Counted from the first letter of the stretch, positions 25,827 through 33,772 are shown. The stretch: DNA of 43,226 bases from Nitrospira sp. UBA2082 (GCA_002331335.1 DCZO01000019.1:1-43226), one strand, 5' to 3'. Translations and numbers: made by a program. The notes: generated by a model not told the origin, from the letters alone.

Positions 25827-26540
25827 ATGTCGGGTCGAACTCTCACGAAAATCCTGATCGTCGAAGATGAGCCGGAGATCGCGCAGTTGGTGAACCTCTA
25901 CATGGGGAAAGAGGGATTTCGTACCAGCGTTGCGAAGTCGGGGGGCGAGGCCCTGAAACTCTTGAAATCCGAGCGTCCAGACCTTGTGATTCTCGACCTG
26001 ATGCTCCCGGAAATTGACGGCATTGAGGTCTGCAAGAGGATTCGAAACGCCCCGGACACCGCATTACTCCCCATTATCATGCTGACCGCGAAGGCAGAAG
26101 AGTCGGACACCATTGTCGGGTTGGAGCTCGGCGCCGACGACTATGTCACAAAGCCATTCAGTCCCAAAGCGCTGGTTGCTCGGGTGAAAGCCCTCTTCCG
26201 CCGACTCGACCGGGAGACCAGTGACCAACGATTATCCTTCAGCTTTGGCCCGCTTGCCATGGACCTGTCCCGACACGAAGTGACGGTGAATGGCAAGGAA
26301 GTGTCGCTCACCGCCAAGGAGTTCGGCCTACTCGAATACTTGTTGCGTCATCAGGGGCGCGTCTTAACCCGCGATGTGCTGCTCAACACTGTGTGGGGAT
26401 ACGACTACTATGGTACGACGCGAACCGTGGATGTGCACATCCGCCGGCTGAAGCTGAAGATACCGCTGCTCAATGACGCCATCATTTCGATCAAATCGCT
26501 GGGGTATAAGCTCTCGGATCAGGCCCCGGCCCTTAGTTAA
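25827..26540 (+). CDS. OmpR/PhoB-type response regulator with intact receiver
   Basis: 237 residues from the ATG at 25827 (GTGGGA upstream); the promoter at 25719-25763 rules out the longer starts. Receiver residues are all present: E13-D14, phosphoacceptor D57 (LVILDLMLP), T87 and K109 (DDYVTKPF). The C-terminal winged helix is PhoB-like (MDLSRHEVTVNGKEVSLTAKEFGLLEYLL, RTVDVHIRRLKLKI). A Pho-type array in its own promoter suggests autoregulation and makes it a candidate PhoB of this organism. No sensor kinase adjoins it. It is followed 10 nt later by a lipoprotein gene. Confidence 0.88.
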   Translation: MSGRTLTKILIVEDEPEIAQLVNLYMGKEGFRTSVAKSGGEALKLLKSERPDLVILDLMLPEIDGIEVCKRIRNAPDTALLPIIMLTAKAEESDTIVGLELGADDYVTKPFSPKALVARVKALFRRLDRETSDQRLSFSFGPLAMDLSRHEVTVNGKEVSLTAKEFGLLEYLLRHQGRVLTRDVLLNTVWGYDYYGTTRTVDVHIRRLKLKIPLLNDAIISIKSLGYKLSDQAPALS

Positions 26541-26550
26541 GGGGGCCTTC

Positions 26551-26859
26551 GTGTCCGCCCGTGAAGCCATGACGCGCCTCCTGCAGTGGTGTCTGGCTCT
26601 TTCGAGCTGCCTCCTTTCTCTGCTTCCGGCATGCAGTCACCAGCCCAGGCTCGAAGCGTTTGAGAACAGCATCGGCCAGATCGCACAGGACGACTTGATT
26701 CGCCGGTTCGGCTATCCCCAGCGGCTCAAGAAACTTCCCCTTGGGAACGAAGTGTGGGACTACGAATTTCTGGCAGGAAACTCCCGCTGCGTCGGGTACC
26801 GTGTCTACTTCGACGAGGAGCAGCGCTCACAGCGCTGGGAACGAACGGCCTGCCGATAA
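26551..26859 (+). CDS. Small lipoprotein of unknown function
   Basis: About 102 residues from a GTG with AAGGGGG 6 nt upstream; an ATG at 26569 is the alternative. Signal with lipobox LLPAC. The mature part (IGQIAQDDLIRRFGYPQRLKKLPLGNEVWDYEF) follows the small outer-membrane lipoprotein A/BamE-like pattern in which a short helix precedes FGYPxxxxxLPxGxxxWxY. Cotranscribed with the response regulator, so probably part of the same regulon. Resembles, in general plan, the lipoprotein at 32476-32886 after phoU. Confidence 0.75.
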   Translation: MSAREAMTRLLQWCLALSSCLLSLLPACSHQPRLEAFENSIGQIAQDDLIRRFGYPQRLKKLPLGNEVWDYEFLAGNSRCVGYRVYFDEEQRSQRWERTACR

Positions 26860-26881
26860 CCACGCGCCGGACAACCGACGT

Positions 26882-27307
26882 TTACGGCAATCGGCTCTCT
26901 GTCTTCAGCCACTGTCTGATCTTTTCGGCGATTTCGTCGCGCACGCGACGGAAGACCGTTGCGCGATCTTCATCAGATCCCTCTGCGTCGGCCGGATCGT
27001 CAAAACTCCAGTGAAGCGTCGCAGTTCCTCCGCGAATCACCGGACAGGTGTCTTTCGCCCGATCGCATACGGTGACGACATACTCCGGCTGCGGCAGGAG
27101 CACGTCGTTCACGTGTTTCGATCGCTGCCGGGAGATGTCGATGCCCGCCTCGGCCATTGCCTGAACCGCCCCTGGATTGAGACCCACAGGGTGCGTTCCG
27201 GCGCTCAGTGCCTCAAATCGGCTTCCGGCTAGATGTCGCAGCCAACCCTCCGCCATCTGGCTGCGGCAGGAATTCCCAGTGCAGAGGAACAGCACGGCCG
27301 GCTTCAT
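26882..27307 (-). CDS. arsC: Arsenate reductase, low-molecular-weight phosphatase type
   Basis: 141 residues from the ATG at 27307, which overlaps the end of acr3. P-loop CTGNSCRS (C9, R15) and the redox pair C81/C88 (VTVCDRAKDTCPV) match thioredoxin-coupled ArsC, whose catalytic cysteines are spaced identically. Reduces arsenate to arsenite for export by the neighbouring Acr3. Third gene of arsR-acr3-arsC. Confidence 0.95.
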   Translation of the reverse strand: MKPAVLFLCTGNSCRSQMAEGWLRHLAGSRFEALSAGTHPVGLNPGAVQAMAEAGIDISRQRSKHVNDVLLPQPEYVVTVCDRAKDTCPVIRGGTATLHWSFDDPADAEGSDEDRATVFRRVRDEIAEKIRQWLKTESRLP

Positions 27308-28401
27308 ACCTGCGACCCCTCCGGGAACCAACCGCGCGTCCGGTTGCAGACCGCACAGACAGACAGCATGACGGGAACTTCTACAAGTACCCCCACCACC
27401 GTGGCCAGGGCCGCGCCGGAATCCGGGCCGAACAAGGCGATTGCCGTTGCCACCGCCAGCTCAAAAAAGTTGCTCGCGCCGATGAGCGCACCGGGCGCGG
27501 CCACCGAATGCGGCACCTTCCACCATTTCATCCATCCGTAGGCCAGTGAGGCGTTGAAATACACCTGGATGAGGATCGGAACGGCCAGGAGCGCCACATG
27601 CCAGGTTTTGCCCGTGATATTGTGGGCCTGAAAAGCGAAGATCAGCACCAGTGTCGCCAGCAAGGCCAGAATCGTCGCGGGTACAAAGCGGGACATGAGG
27701 GAGGTCTCGAACCAGGTCCGGCCATGCTGTGCGATGAACCAGTGCCGGAGCACCACGCCCAGGAGCAGCGGGACGACGATGAAGGCGACGACTGAATACA
27801 GCAGGACGGCGAAGGGCACCGTCAGCGCCGACGCGCCGGCAACCAGGAATCCCACGATCGGAGCAAAGAGAACCAGCATGATCAGATCGTTCACCGTGAC
27901 CTGGACCAGCGTATAGCCCGGATCGCCGTCCGTAAGATAGCTCCAGACGAAAACCATGGCGGTGCAGGGAGCCGCAGCCAGAATGATCAAGCCCGCGATG
28001 TACTGGTCTGCCTCAGCCGGAGATATCCAGGCGGAAAACACCACACGGAAGAACAGCCAGGCCAACAACGCCATCGAGAAGGGCTTGACCACCCAGTTCA
28101 CAAAAAGGGTGACCAGTAATCCTCGCGGCCGGCGTCCTGCGTTACGGAGCGATGTGAAGTCGACTTTCATCATCATGGGCGTGATCATGAGCCAGATGAG
28201 GACCGCGATGGGGAAATTCACGTGGCTGCCTTCGCCGAACTCCAGACCTTGTAATTCCCGGACCATATCCGGTGCCGCCCGTCCTAAGAGCACCCCTGCG
28301 ATCATACAGAGAGCCACCCACAACGTGAGATACCGTTCGAACAGATTGAGCCGTTTTGCAGGAGACTGCGCCTCATGCGCTTGCGCTATGACATTGTCCA
28401 T
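27304..28401 (-). CDS. Arsenite efflux transporter, ACR3 family
   Basis: 365 residues from the ATG at 28401 (AAAGGAC upstream), ten hydrophobic segments. Family motifs: MMKVDF, VNWVVKPFSMALLAWLFF, ILAAAPCTAMVFVWSYL (conserved Cys), PALGASNFFELAV-like GALIGASNFFELAVATAIALFG. Inner-membrane arsenite/H+ antiporter. Between arsR and arsC on one strand; preceded by an extra ArsR-type operator at 28476-28491. Confidence 0.95.
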   Translation of the reverse strand: MDNVIAQAHEAQSPAKRLNLFERYLTLWVALCMIAGVLLGRAAPDMVRELQGLEFGEGSHVNFPIAVLIWLMITPMMMKVDFTSLRNAGRRPRGLLVTLFVNWVVKPFSMALLAWLFFRVVFSAWISPAEADQYIAGLIILAAAPCTAMVFVWSYLTDGDPGYTLVQVTVNDLIMLVLFAPIVGFLVAGASALTVPFAVLLYSVVAFIVVPLLLGVVLRHWFIAQHGRTWFETSLMSRFVPATILALLATLVLIFAFQAHNITGKTWHVALLAVPILIQVYFNASLAYGWMKWWKVPHSVAAPGALIGASNFFELAVATAIALFGPDSGAALATVVGVLVEVPVMLSVCAVCNRTRGWFPEGSQV

Positions 28402-28475
28402 CGATTTTGTCCTTTGCCTACTGTCCACCCATTTGGTGAACCGCTTTACCGACAGTCCCTTTTCACCCACTACCC

Positions 28476-28491
28476 ATCAACATACGTTGAT
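28476..28491. promoter_or_regulatory. ArsR-type operator before acr3
   Basis: ATCAAC, ATAC, GTTGAT: perfect 6-bp arms with a 4-nt spacer, followed by another TGAT. The same form occurs over the arsR start (28851-28866), so it is probably bound by the same repressor. Confidence 0.6.
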
Positions 28492-28516
28492 TGATACGAG
28501 CAAAAAAACACTCCGA

Positions 28517-28852
28517 TCAACAGCGATGCCCCGGCATATTCCCCGAAGGCGATTCCGTGAGCCATGCGACGAGATCTTCCACCTCACGTAAGGCGTCACG
28601 GTTCAGCGAATAGTAGATCCACCGGCCCTCAGGGCGATCCGTCACGAGACCGGCATCCTTCAAGACCCGCAAGTGAAATGACAATCTGGATTGGCCGGTC
28701 TTGAACACATCCGTCAACTCGCAGACGCACTGCTCTCCTTCTCGTAATCGCTCCAGAATGCGGAGCCGTGTTTCATCCGAAAGCGCATGGAAGAGACGGA
28801 CTGTTTTCCCCCGGCTTCTCGATGCCAGCGTTGTCACCCTGTCTTTATACAT
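28517..28852 (-). CDS. arsR: ArsR family metalloregulator
   Basis: 111 residues from the ATG at 28852 (a TTG one codon earlier is possible). Winged helix (SDETRLRILERL; VFKTGQSRLSFHLRVLKDAGLV; RWIYYSLN). The arsenite-binding cysteines are at C42 and C44 in QCVCEL, the type-1 ArsR motif. Represses its own operon until arsenite binds. The start codon lies inside a palindromic operator, and no ribosome site is visible, so the message may be nearly leaderless. Confidence 0.93.
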   Translation of the reverse strand: MYKDRVTTLASRSRGKTVRLFHALSDETRLRILERLREGEQCVCELTDVFKTGQSRLSFHLRVLKDAGLVTDRPEGRWIYYSLNRDALREVEDLVAWLTESPSGNMPGHRC

Positions 28853-28866
28853 CAATGATTATTGAT
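28851..28866. promoter_or_regulatory. ArsR-type operator over the arsR start
   Basis: ATCAAT, GATT, ATTGAT: perfect 6-bp arms, again followed by TGAT as at 28476-28491. Overlaps the first codon, so bound repressor would block initiation directly. Confidence 0.6.
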
Positions 28867-29000
28867 TGATCAAGCCCGTGTCTGCATTCCCTCCATCCAA
28901 ACTTGAGACGTCTGTTACAGAGAATTGAGCACATCCTGACAAAGAGAGGCACTCAACTTCGCTACAGTTCCGCCATGGAAACATAGAGAAAGGAGCGACC

Positions 29001-29432
29001 ATGTCGATCACTGCGCAATCCCGGCAGCCTCGTCGCAGTCCTCTCCTACAAGATTCCGGCCGGACCTGCAGAGAGCCGGCGACGACGGTACAGCGGGTCC
29101 AACTCCGGACAGAATTAACGAGGCAACGGGCCATACTACTGGCCAATACCCACCTCTCGTTGCTCACCGACGAGGAGCCTGAAATGCACCCGGACCCCAT
29201 CGACCAAGCCTCCACGGAATTCGGGCAGGAGCTTGCCATTCAGGTCAGAGTCCGGGCCTTTGACAAGCTGCGCCACATCGAACAGGCCTTGCGCCTGATG
29301 CAGACCAACGACTACGGCCGGTGCCGCCAGTGCCACAGGGAAATTCCTTTCGGGCGTCTTTCGGTCAAGCCGGACGCGCTCTTTTGTGTCCCCTGCCTCA
29401 CGCTGATCGAGCAAGGGGCCGCAAGGAACTGA
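29001..29432 (+). CDS. DksA/TraR-type C4 zinc-finger protein
   Basis: 143 residues, AAAGGAG upstream of the ATG. A helical N-terminal region (TELTRQRAILLANTHLSLLTDEE) and a C4 zinc finger CRQC-N16-18-CVPC (YGRCRQCHREIPFGRLSVKPDALFCVPC) at the end match DksA/TraR relatives that bind the RNA polymerase secondary channel. The acidic tip motif DxxDxA of true DksA is replaced by EMHPDPIDQAS, so activity in the stringent response is uncertain. Confidence 0.85.
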   Translation: MSITAQSRQPRRSPLLQDSGRTCREPATTVQRVQLRTELTRQRAILLANTHLSLLTDEEPEMHPDPIDQASTEFGQELAIQVRVRAFDKLRHIEQALRLMQTNDYGRCRQCHREIPFGRLSVKPDALFCVPCLTLIEQGAARN

Positions 29433-29507
29433 TGCCATGCCCGGCACCCTTTGCTTATCCCGCCCTTCGGAGACCAGCTGCCCCCCTTCAGCACCTGGCT
29501 CCCCCGC

Positions 29508-29540
29508 GCTTGTTCCTTCCTGCCAGGAGAAGGAACAAGC
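29508..29540. repeat. Perfect 12-bp inverted repeat before the zinc-ribbon gene
   Basis: GCTTGTTCCTTC, 9-nt loop, GAAGGAACAAGC. Lies 75 nt after the DksA-like gene and 49 nt before the zinc-ribbon ATG. No T-run. Could terminate or attenuate, or be a processing site in a two-gene message. Confidence 0.5.
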
Positions 29541-29589
29541 CCCGGGCGAAACACCCCCCGGCGCCATTCACATCAACAGGAGGTCGACC

Positions 29590-29832
29590 ATGCAATGCGT
29601 CCGTTGTGCAGGGATGACTGTTCCAGAGATCATCAGTGAGGGAGGGCTCAGGAGAGTGGCGTGGCGCTGTATTCACTGCGGCGATATTCTCGATCGAATC
29701 ATCGCCCACAATCGGCTGCGCCGCCGGCATGCCCAGCCAAGGCGACCCAGGACGCCCGTCTATGGGAACAACCGGCTGAAGGGCATTGACCTGCTCTTGT
29801 CCCAAGATCGATCGAAAGCTTCCTGGAAGTAG
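29590..29832 (+). CDS. 80-residue zinc-ribbon protein
   Basis: ATG with AGGAGG 6 nt upstream. CVRC near residue 3 and CIHC near 28 form a zinc ribbon (MQCVRCAGMTVPEI; WRCIHCGDILDRIIAHNRL), followed by a basic tail with R/K clusters. A paralogue of the 56-residue protein at 24119-24289: both have the CxxC spacing, the CG-x-ILD turn and the NRL helix. Its 3' end overlaps the convergent gene at 29760-30143 by 73 bp. Function unknown. Confidence 0.7.
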   Translation: MQCVRCAGMTVPEIISEGGLRRVAWRCIHCGDILDRIIAHNRLRRRHAQPRRPRTPVYGNNRLKGIDLLLSQDRSKASWK

Positions 29833-30143
29833 GCTCCGCTGAGCCGCTTCAGATCTTCCTCGCCTCCGCGCACCTGCAACCAGAATGCGCCTCCGTCCGG
29901 CTCGACGACAAACATGAACGTGAGCCGGGGAGAATGCCGGCCTTCGAACAACAGATATTCCGCGATGCGTTTCGACAGCAGGGTCGAACGTTTGAACCTG
30001 AACGCGAAGCCGTCCTCAATGGCCTGCACTTCCGCCACATGCTTGAAAAGGCCGGTGACCAGAATCTGCAGGCGCAGCTCGAGGGCGGGATCGGCCAAAG
30101 GTGTGACGAACGGCTGCGTCCGGTGAGGTTCCATGTCTGTCAT
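29760..30143 (-). CDS. Unknown 127-residue protein
   Basis: Composition and readable secondary structure look like a real soluble protein (LRLQILVTGLFKHVAEVQAIEDGFAFRF, SPRLTFMFVVEPDGGAFWLQVRG), but I do not recognise a family. No signal or cysteine motif. The ATG directly abuts a perfect 13-bp hairpin that would hide any ribosome site, so the true start may be internal or the gene may be cotranscribed from phoX and controlled by that hairpin. It overlaps the convergent zinc-ribbon gene. Confidence 0.55.
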   Translation of the reverse strand: MTDMEPHRTQPFVTPLADPALELRLQILVTGLFKHVAEVQAIEDGFAFRFKRSTLLSKRIAEYLLFEGRHSPRLTFMFVVEPDGGAFWLQVRGGEEDLKRLSGAYFQEAFDRSWDKSRSMPFSRLFP

Positions 30144-30174
30144 GCGTGCGCGCCTGCGTGGCAGGCGCGCACGC
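30144..30174. terminator. 13-bp GC-rich hairpin between phoX and the next gene
   Basis: GCGTGCGCGCCTG, 5-nt loop, CAGGCGCGCACGC. It follows the PhoX stop by 25 nt on the minus strand and touches the ATG of the next gene. Strong stem without a T-run; either a factor-assisted terminator or a translation-blocking structure. Confidence 0.55.
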
Positions 30175-30198
30175 CATTGCAGATGTTCCCTTCGCTGT

Positions 30199-32211
30199 CT
30201 AGCTTCCGATTATCCCGCCATCATCCTTCGTGATGACGATCAAAGCCGACCGCGGGCGCCCGCCATCGGGGCCATCAGGCCAGGAACTGAATTGCTTCGG
30301 ATTCAGCGGGTCGCCAGGCAAGTCGTCTGGACGTTCTCCAGGATGCTGAATACCGACGAACATCGCCCGCCGATCCGGAGTCATGAACACACCGGTAATT
30401 TCGCACTGATTCGGCCCGACGAGGAATCGTCTGGTTTCCCGCGTCTCTGGATGGGCGGCCAGCATCATGTTGTTGCCGAACCCGGCGTAGTTGCCGCTGT
30501 TGATGGTATTGGTCGAGATATCGGTCTGGATCCAAATCAATCCGCTGGGATCGACATAGATGCCGTCCGGCGAGCCGTACTTGTCCCCGAAGATCGTGGA
30601 ACCATGAGCCGGGTTCGCCGGATCGCCGCAGAGCGCGAAGAGATCCCAACCGAAGGTCGGTTCCGTCCAATCCTGGCGATAATACCAGCGGATGATGTGA
30701 CCATAGTTGTTGATGGCGCGAGGATTGGCCGCGTCCACCGGCGGACGGGCAGAACCGGAGGCCGTAGACCCGTCGGGATTATTGACCGACGGAGGGCTTG
30801 AGCCGCGCCTGTTGTTATTCGTTAACGTCGCGATGGCCGTCAGATTCCGTGGAAACGTGTCGATCCATTCGGGCCGATCCATCATCGTGGCGCCCGCCGC
30901 GTCGGCCGCACCACGTGTGTTGATGAGGATATCGTTCAACGACCAACCAGCGAGACGCGGATTGTCAGGCGTCAGCGGCAGCCACTCGCCCACACCGTCC
31001 GCATGGAACTTGGCGACGTAGAGAATGCCGTCGTCCAGGGGATTGACCCCCTGCGCGCGCGCCTGTCTCCAGGGCAGATTGGACACATAGCGATAGATGT
31101 ACTCGTTGCGCTCATCGTCGCCCATGTACACGACGACTTTGCCGTTCCGGGCTTCCTGCACCCACGCGCCTTCATGTTTGAGCCGTCCGAGCGCCGTGCG
31201 CTTCACCGGCGTCGAATGGGGGCGGAACGGATCAATCTCGACCACCCAACCGAACCGATTCGGTTCATTGGGCTCCTCGTCCACGCGGAAGCGCTTGTCG
31301 GTGGTGTGCCAGAGATACCCGAATCCGGCAGCGGTGATACCATAGCGACGCTCCAGCATCGTCTGCGGACCGTTCTTGCGGAAGTAGCCGTTAAAGTTCT
31401 CTTCGCAGGCCAGGTACGTGCCCCAGGGGGTATAGCCCATGGCACAGTTGTTGAGCGTCCCCAGTACGCGTGTCCCTGTCGGATCCTCGCTGGTCACGAA
31501 CCGGGGATCGCCGGCTGCCGGTCCGCCAATGTTGATCGGGGTCATACCGGTGATGCGACGGGCAAACGGAGAGGGCCGGACCACATCCCATTTCCCGCGC
31601 CTGCGGCGCCAGTCCCAAGACAATCCCGTCCGCTTCGTGACTTCAATGATGGACACACCGTGCGCATTGAGCGACTTGTTGGTCTTCTCTTGAGTCCAGT
31701 TGTTCACGCCGTCCGGGAACAGCAGGCCGTCATCGGTATATTCATTGTTCTGTACAACAAGACCGCGCTGCGATCCCACGAGGGGAAAATACACAATGCC
31801 GTCATTGTGCATGCCCCACTGGCGTGCCTGCTCGGCAGCGGTATTACTCGCATCCTGTTTGAACGCCGGGCCGTTCGACACCGGATCGCCCCAGGCGATC
31901 AATACCTCCGCCGTATACCCTTTCGGCACCACAACCTCGTCGGCAGAAGAGACCGGCACACTTTCGAATCCGAGCACCGGTCTTCTGCCCAGCCATCCTT
32001 CCGCCGAACCCTCCTCAGCTATTGCAGCGCCCTCCTCAGCAGCCGCGGGGACTGCCTTCAACAGCGCTTCCACACCGCCGAGGGACACAGCCGCAGCCGT
32101 CGCGAAGCCGCCGGTCAGGAAGCCGCGTCGAGAGAGACGCGCGTCCAAGACGTCTTGAAAATGTTCATTCCCCGATTCATTACTGACTCCTTCGTCGTCG
32201 ATGATCGACAT
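30199..32211 (-). CDS. phoX: PhoX-type alkaline phosphatase
   Basis: 670 residues from the ATG at 32211, which has GGAAGGAG 7 nt upstream (frame opens at 32271). A twin-arginine-like signal (SRRGFLTGG at 28-36) is expected for PhoX, which folds with Ca/Fe before export. Family stretches include WGDPVSNGPAF, GLVVQNNEYTDDGLLFPDG, GTYLACEENFNGYF, RFGWVVEIDPFRP, GAWVQEARNGKVVVYMGDDERNEYIYR, SPDGIYVDPSGLIWIQTD and RRFLVGPNQCEITGVFMTPDRRAMFVGIQHPGE in separate blocks. Periplasmic release of phosphate from organic esters. A five-half-site Pho-type array lies 85 nt upstream. Confidence 0.93.
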   Translation of the reverse strand: MSIIDDEGVSNESGNEHFQDVLDARLSRRGFLTGGFATAAAVSLGGVEALLKAVPAAAEEGAAIAEEGSAEGWLGRRPVLGFESVPVSSADEVVVPKGYTAEVLIAWGDPVSNGPAFKQDASNTAAEQARQWGMHNDGIVYFPLVGSQRGLVVQNNEYTDDGLLFPDGVNNWTQEKTNKSLNAHGVSIIEVTKRTGLSWDWRRRRGKWDVVRPSPFARRITGMTPINIGGPAAGDPRFVTSEDPTGTRVLGTLNNCAMGYTPWGTYLACEENFNGYFRKNGPQTMLERRYGITAAGFGYLWHTTDKRFRVDEEPNEPNRFGWVVEIDPFRPHSTPVKRTALGRLKHEGAWVQEARNGKVVVYMGDDERNEYIYRYVSNLPWRQARAQGVNPLDDGILYVAKFHADGVGEWLPLTPDNPRLAGWSLNDILINTRGAADAAGATMMDRPEWIDTFPRNLTAIATLTNNNRRGSSPPSVNNPDGSTASGSARPPVDAANPRAINNYGHIIRWYYRQDWTEPTFGWDLFALCGDPANPAHGSTIFGDKYGSPDGIYVDPSGLIWIQTDISTNTINSGNYAGFGNNMMLAAHPETRETRRFLVGPNQCEITGVFMTPDRRAMFVGIQHPGERPDDLPGDPLNPKQFSSWPDGPDGGRPRSALIVITKDDGGIIGS

Positions 32212-32295
32212 GACAATCTCCTTCCCGTCATTGTGAATACCATCACTGGGACACCCATCCATTGCCTGCAAACAGCCACAGCTTCACATCGATCG

Positions 32296-32346
32296 GTTAC
32301 ACGCCGGTCTGGCATCGCTCAAGAATTCGTAACGATGCAGTCTAAT
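32296..32346 (-). promoter_or_regulatory. Pho-type half-site array upstream of phoX
   Basis: Minus strand, 11-bp phase: ATTAGAC (32346-32340), TCGTTAC (32335-32329), TCTTGAG (32324-32318), GCCAGAC (32313-32307), GTGTAAC (32302-32296). The first and last of the final four are strongest, the same strong-weak-weak-strong plan as at 34519. The hexamer 10 nt on is GAAGCT, a poor -10, so the exact start site is unclear. Confidence 0.5.
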
Positions 32347-32475
32347 AGGCCGCTGGCTCGTCGATCGACGGAGACAAGATAACGGATGAAGTCCGCCGGG
32401 GATGAGACGAAGGACAATCGAGACGCGGGAGAGGGTCATCAACCGGCAAGGCAAGAAGCGAGATCGCCGAACCGG

Positions 32476-32886
32476 CTACCGGATGATTTCCCGCACGATA
32501 CCGTACGCATCGTAACGAATGCGCAGGTCACGGTCCGGTCTTTTTCTGAGCGCTGGAGACATCGCTGCGGCGTTTGGCCCGCGGTTAATCGGCTCTATTT
32601 TGGTCGCCACCATCCCACGGGGGCCCGCCTGTACTGTAGGAATTTCTAGTGGTGGGATTGAACGGCTCAAATTCATCGGCCGATAGACCACTGTTTCACC
32701 TTCCGCTGCAGCCATGACGAGATCCGGCTCGCCATAGGCGTCGATCACTTCTTCCCTCGTTGTGTGACCGACTGCAATCCACTCGGTCTGATGAGGAACA
32801 AACGCGCACGCGGAAAGGAAAGCCAGAAATCCCCATAGAAGCCACCGCAACCGAACAACAGGCATGAGCGTCGCGCGCCGCCGCAA
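32476..32886 (-). CDS. Lipoprotein with a BamE/SmpA-like segment
   Basis: 136 residues from a TTG with GGAGG 8 nt upstream; an ATG at 32865 is possible. Signal LRWLLWGFLAFLSAC gives a lipobox. GHTTREEVIDAYGEPDLVM matches the SmpA/BamE/OmlA pattern (short helix then YGxPD). The C-terminal half is basic. 50 nt downstream of phoU on the same strand, so part of a small-TM-phoU-lipoprotein unit under the array at 33855-33910. Confidence 0.75.
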   Translation of the reverse strand: MRRRATLMPVVRLRWLLWGFLAFLSACAFVPHQTEWIAVGHTTREEVIDAYGEPDLVMAAAEGETVVYRPMNLSRSIPPLEIPTVQAGPRGMVATKIEPINRGPNAAAMSPALRKRPDRDLRIRYDAYGIVREIIR

Positions 32887-32936
32887 GTGGAGCCTCCTTG
32901 TCCTGGAGCATGGATCGACCGCAACCGTCTCGGCTC

Positions 32937-33599
32937 TCAGGGCTCCACCGCCATGTGCCGGATGATCTTGCCTTCCACCATATAGACGACAAGTTCGGCG
33001 ACGTTCGTCGCGTGATCGGCAATCCGTTCATAATATTTGCCGATAAACGTCAGGCGGGCCGACCGCGTGATGGTTCGAGGATCTTCCAACATGAAAGAGA
33101 GGAGTTCTCTAAAGAGTTGTTCCGTCAAGTCATCGACAAAATCATCATCCCGGCACACCTTTCGCGCCAATTCAGCGTCGCGGTTCACGAACGCATCAAG
33201 CGACTCCCGCACCATGCCGATCGTCCGTTGCGCCATCGCGGGAATATCGATGTAGGGCTTGAGCTGCGGCTCGTCGTTCAGCTCGATCGTCCGTTCAGCG
33301 ATGTTCCCAGCGAGATCACTCATCCTCTCCAACTCGCTGGCGATCTTCATGACCGTCGTAATGAATCGCAGGTCCCCGGCTGTCGGATGGTAGAGCGCGA
33401 GCAGGTGAAGGCTGTCTTCATCGATTTCGATGTCGAGCTTATCGACCGCCTGGTCGTTCTGAATAACTCGCATTGCTAGCGAAGCATCGCGCGCGGTGAG
33501 TGCTTGCAGGGTGTCCCGCAATTGGGACTCGACAAAGCCCCTCATCAGCAAGATCTTTGCCTTAAGATCGTTCAGCTCAGTATCAAGGTGGCGTTCCAT
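32937..33599 (-). CDS. phoU: Phosphate signalling regulator PhoU
   Basis: 220 residues forming two repeats of a three-helix bundle. Metal-site motifs E/DxxxD are visible: QNDQAVDKLDIEIDEDSLHLLALYHP and CRDDDFVDDLTEQLFRELLSFMLEDP, plus the conserved ends ISSELERMSDLAGNIAER-like MKIASELERMSDLAGNIAER and KYYERIADHATNVAELVVYMVEG. PhoU links the Pst transporter to PhoR and shuts the Pho response in excess phosphate. Here it is not followed by pst genes but by a lipoprotein, and is preceded 38 nt upstream by a 44-residue membrane protein. Confidence 0.96.
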   Translation of the reverse strand: MERHLDTELNDLKAKILLMRGFVESQLRDTLQALTARDASLAMRVIQNDQAVDKLDIEIDEDSLHLLALYHPTAGDLRFITTVMKIASELERMSDLAGNIAERTIELNDEPQLKPYIDIPAMAQRTIGMVRESLDAFVNRDAELARKVCRDDDFVDDLTEQLFRELLSFMLEDPRTITRSARLTFIGKYYERIADHATNVAELVVYMVEGKIIRHMAVEP

Positions 33600-33637
33600 C
33601 GCTCCTGCTCCAAATGCAAAGGACCATCCTCGAACGC

Positions 33638-33772
33638 TCAGCCAACCGGTCTTACCCGTTCACACCACCGGCCAGGCCGGAGGATCGAGCTGAGCGCCAG
33701 CAGGGCGAGGGTGAGCAGCAAGAAACCAAGTGCCGCCGCAAGGACAAACCCGCCTCGTAGATCGGTAATCAT
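33638..33772 (-). CDS. 44-residue single-span membrane protein upstream of phoU
   Basis: ATG with a very strong ribosome site (AAGGGAGGTGA, 6 nt). MITDLRGG is followed by one clear membrane helix (FVLAAALGFLLLTLALLAL) and a short basic tail (ILRPGRWCERVR). Too short for most gene finders. Same strand and 38 nt before phoU, with a four-half-site Pho-type array 100 nt upstream. By position it could tether or modulate PhoU or the Pst/PhoR complex; that is inference. Confidence 0.7.
   Translation of the reverse strand: MITDLRGGFVLAAALGFLLLTLALLALSSILRPGRWCERVRPVG

Noticed and set aside
29136..29567. Long minus-strand frame over the DksA-like gene
   Set aside because: Antisense to a clear zinc-finger gene; composition is that of a shadow frame and it has no family features.
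31003..32382. 459-codon plus-strand frame over phoX
   Set aside because: Antisense of a well-supported phosphatase; long only because of GC-biased codon use.
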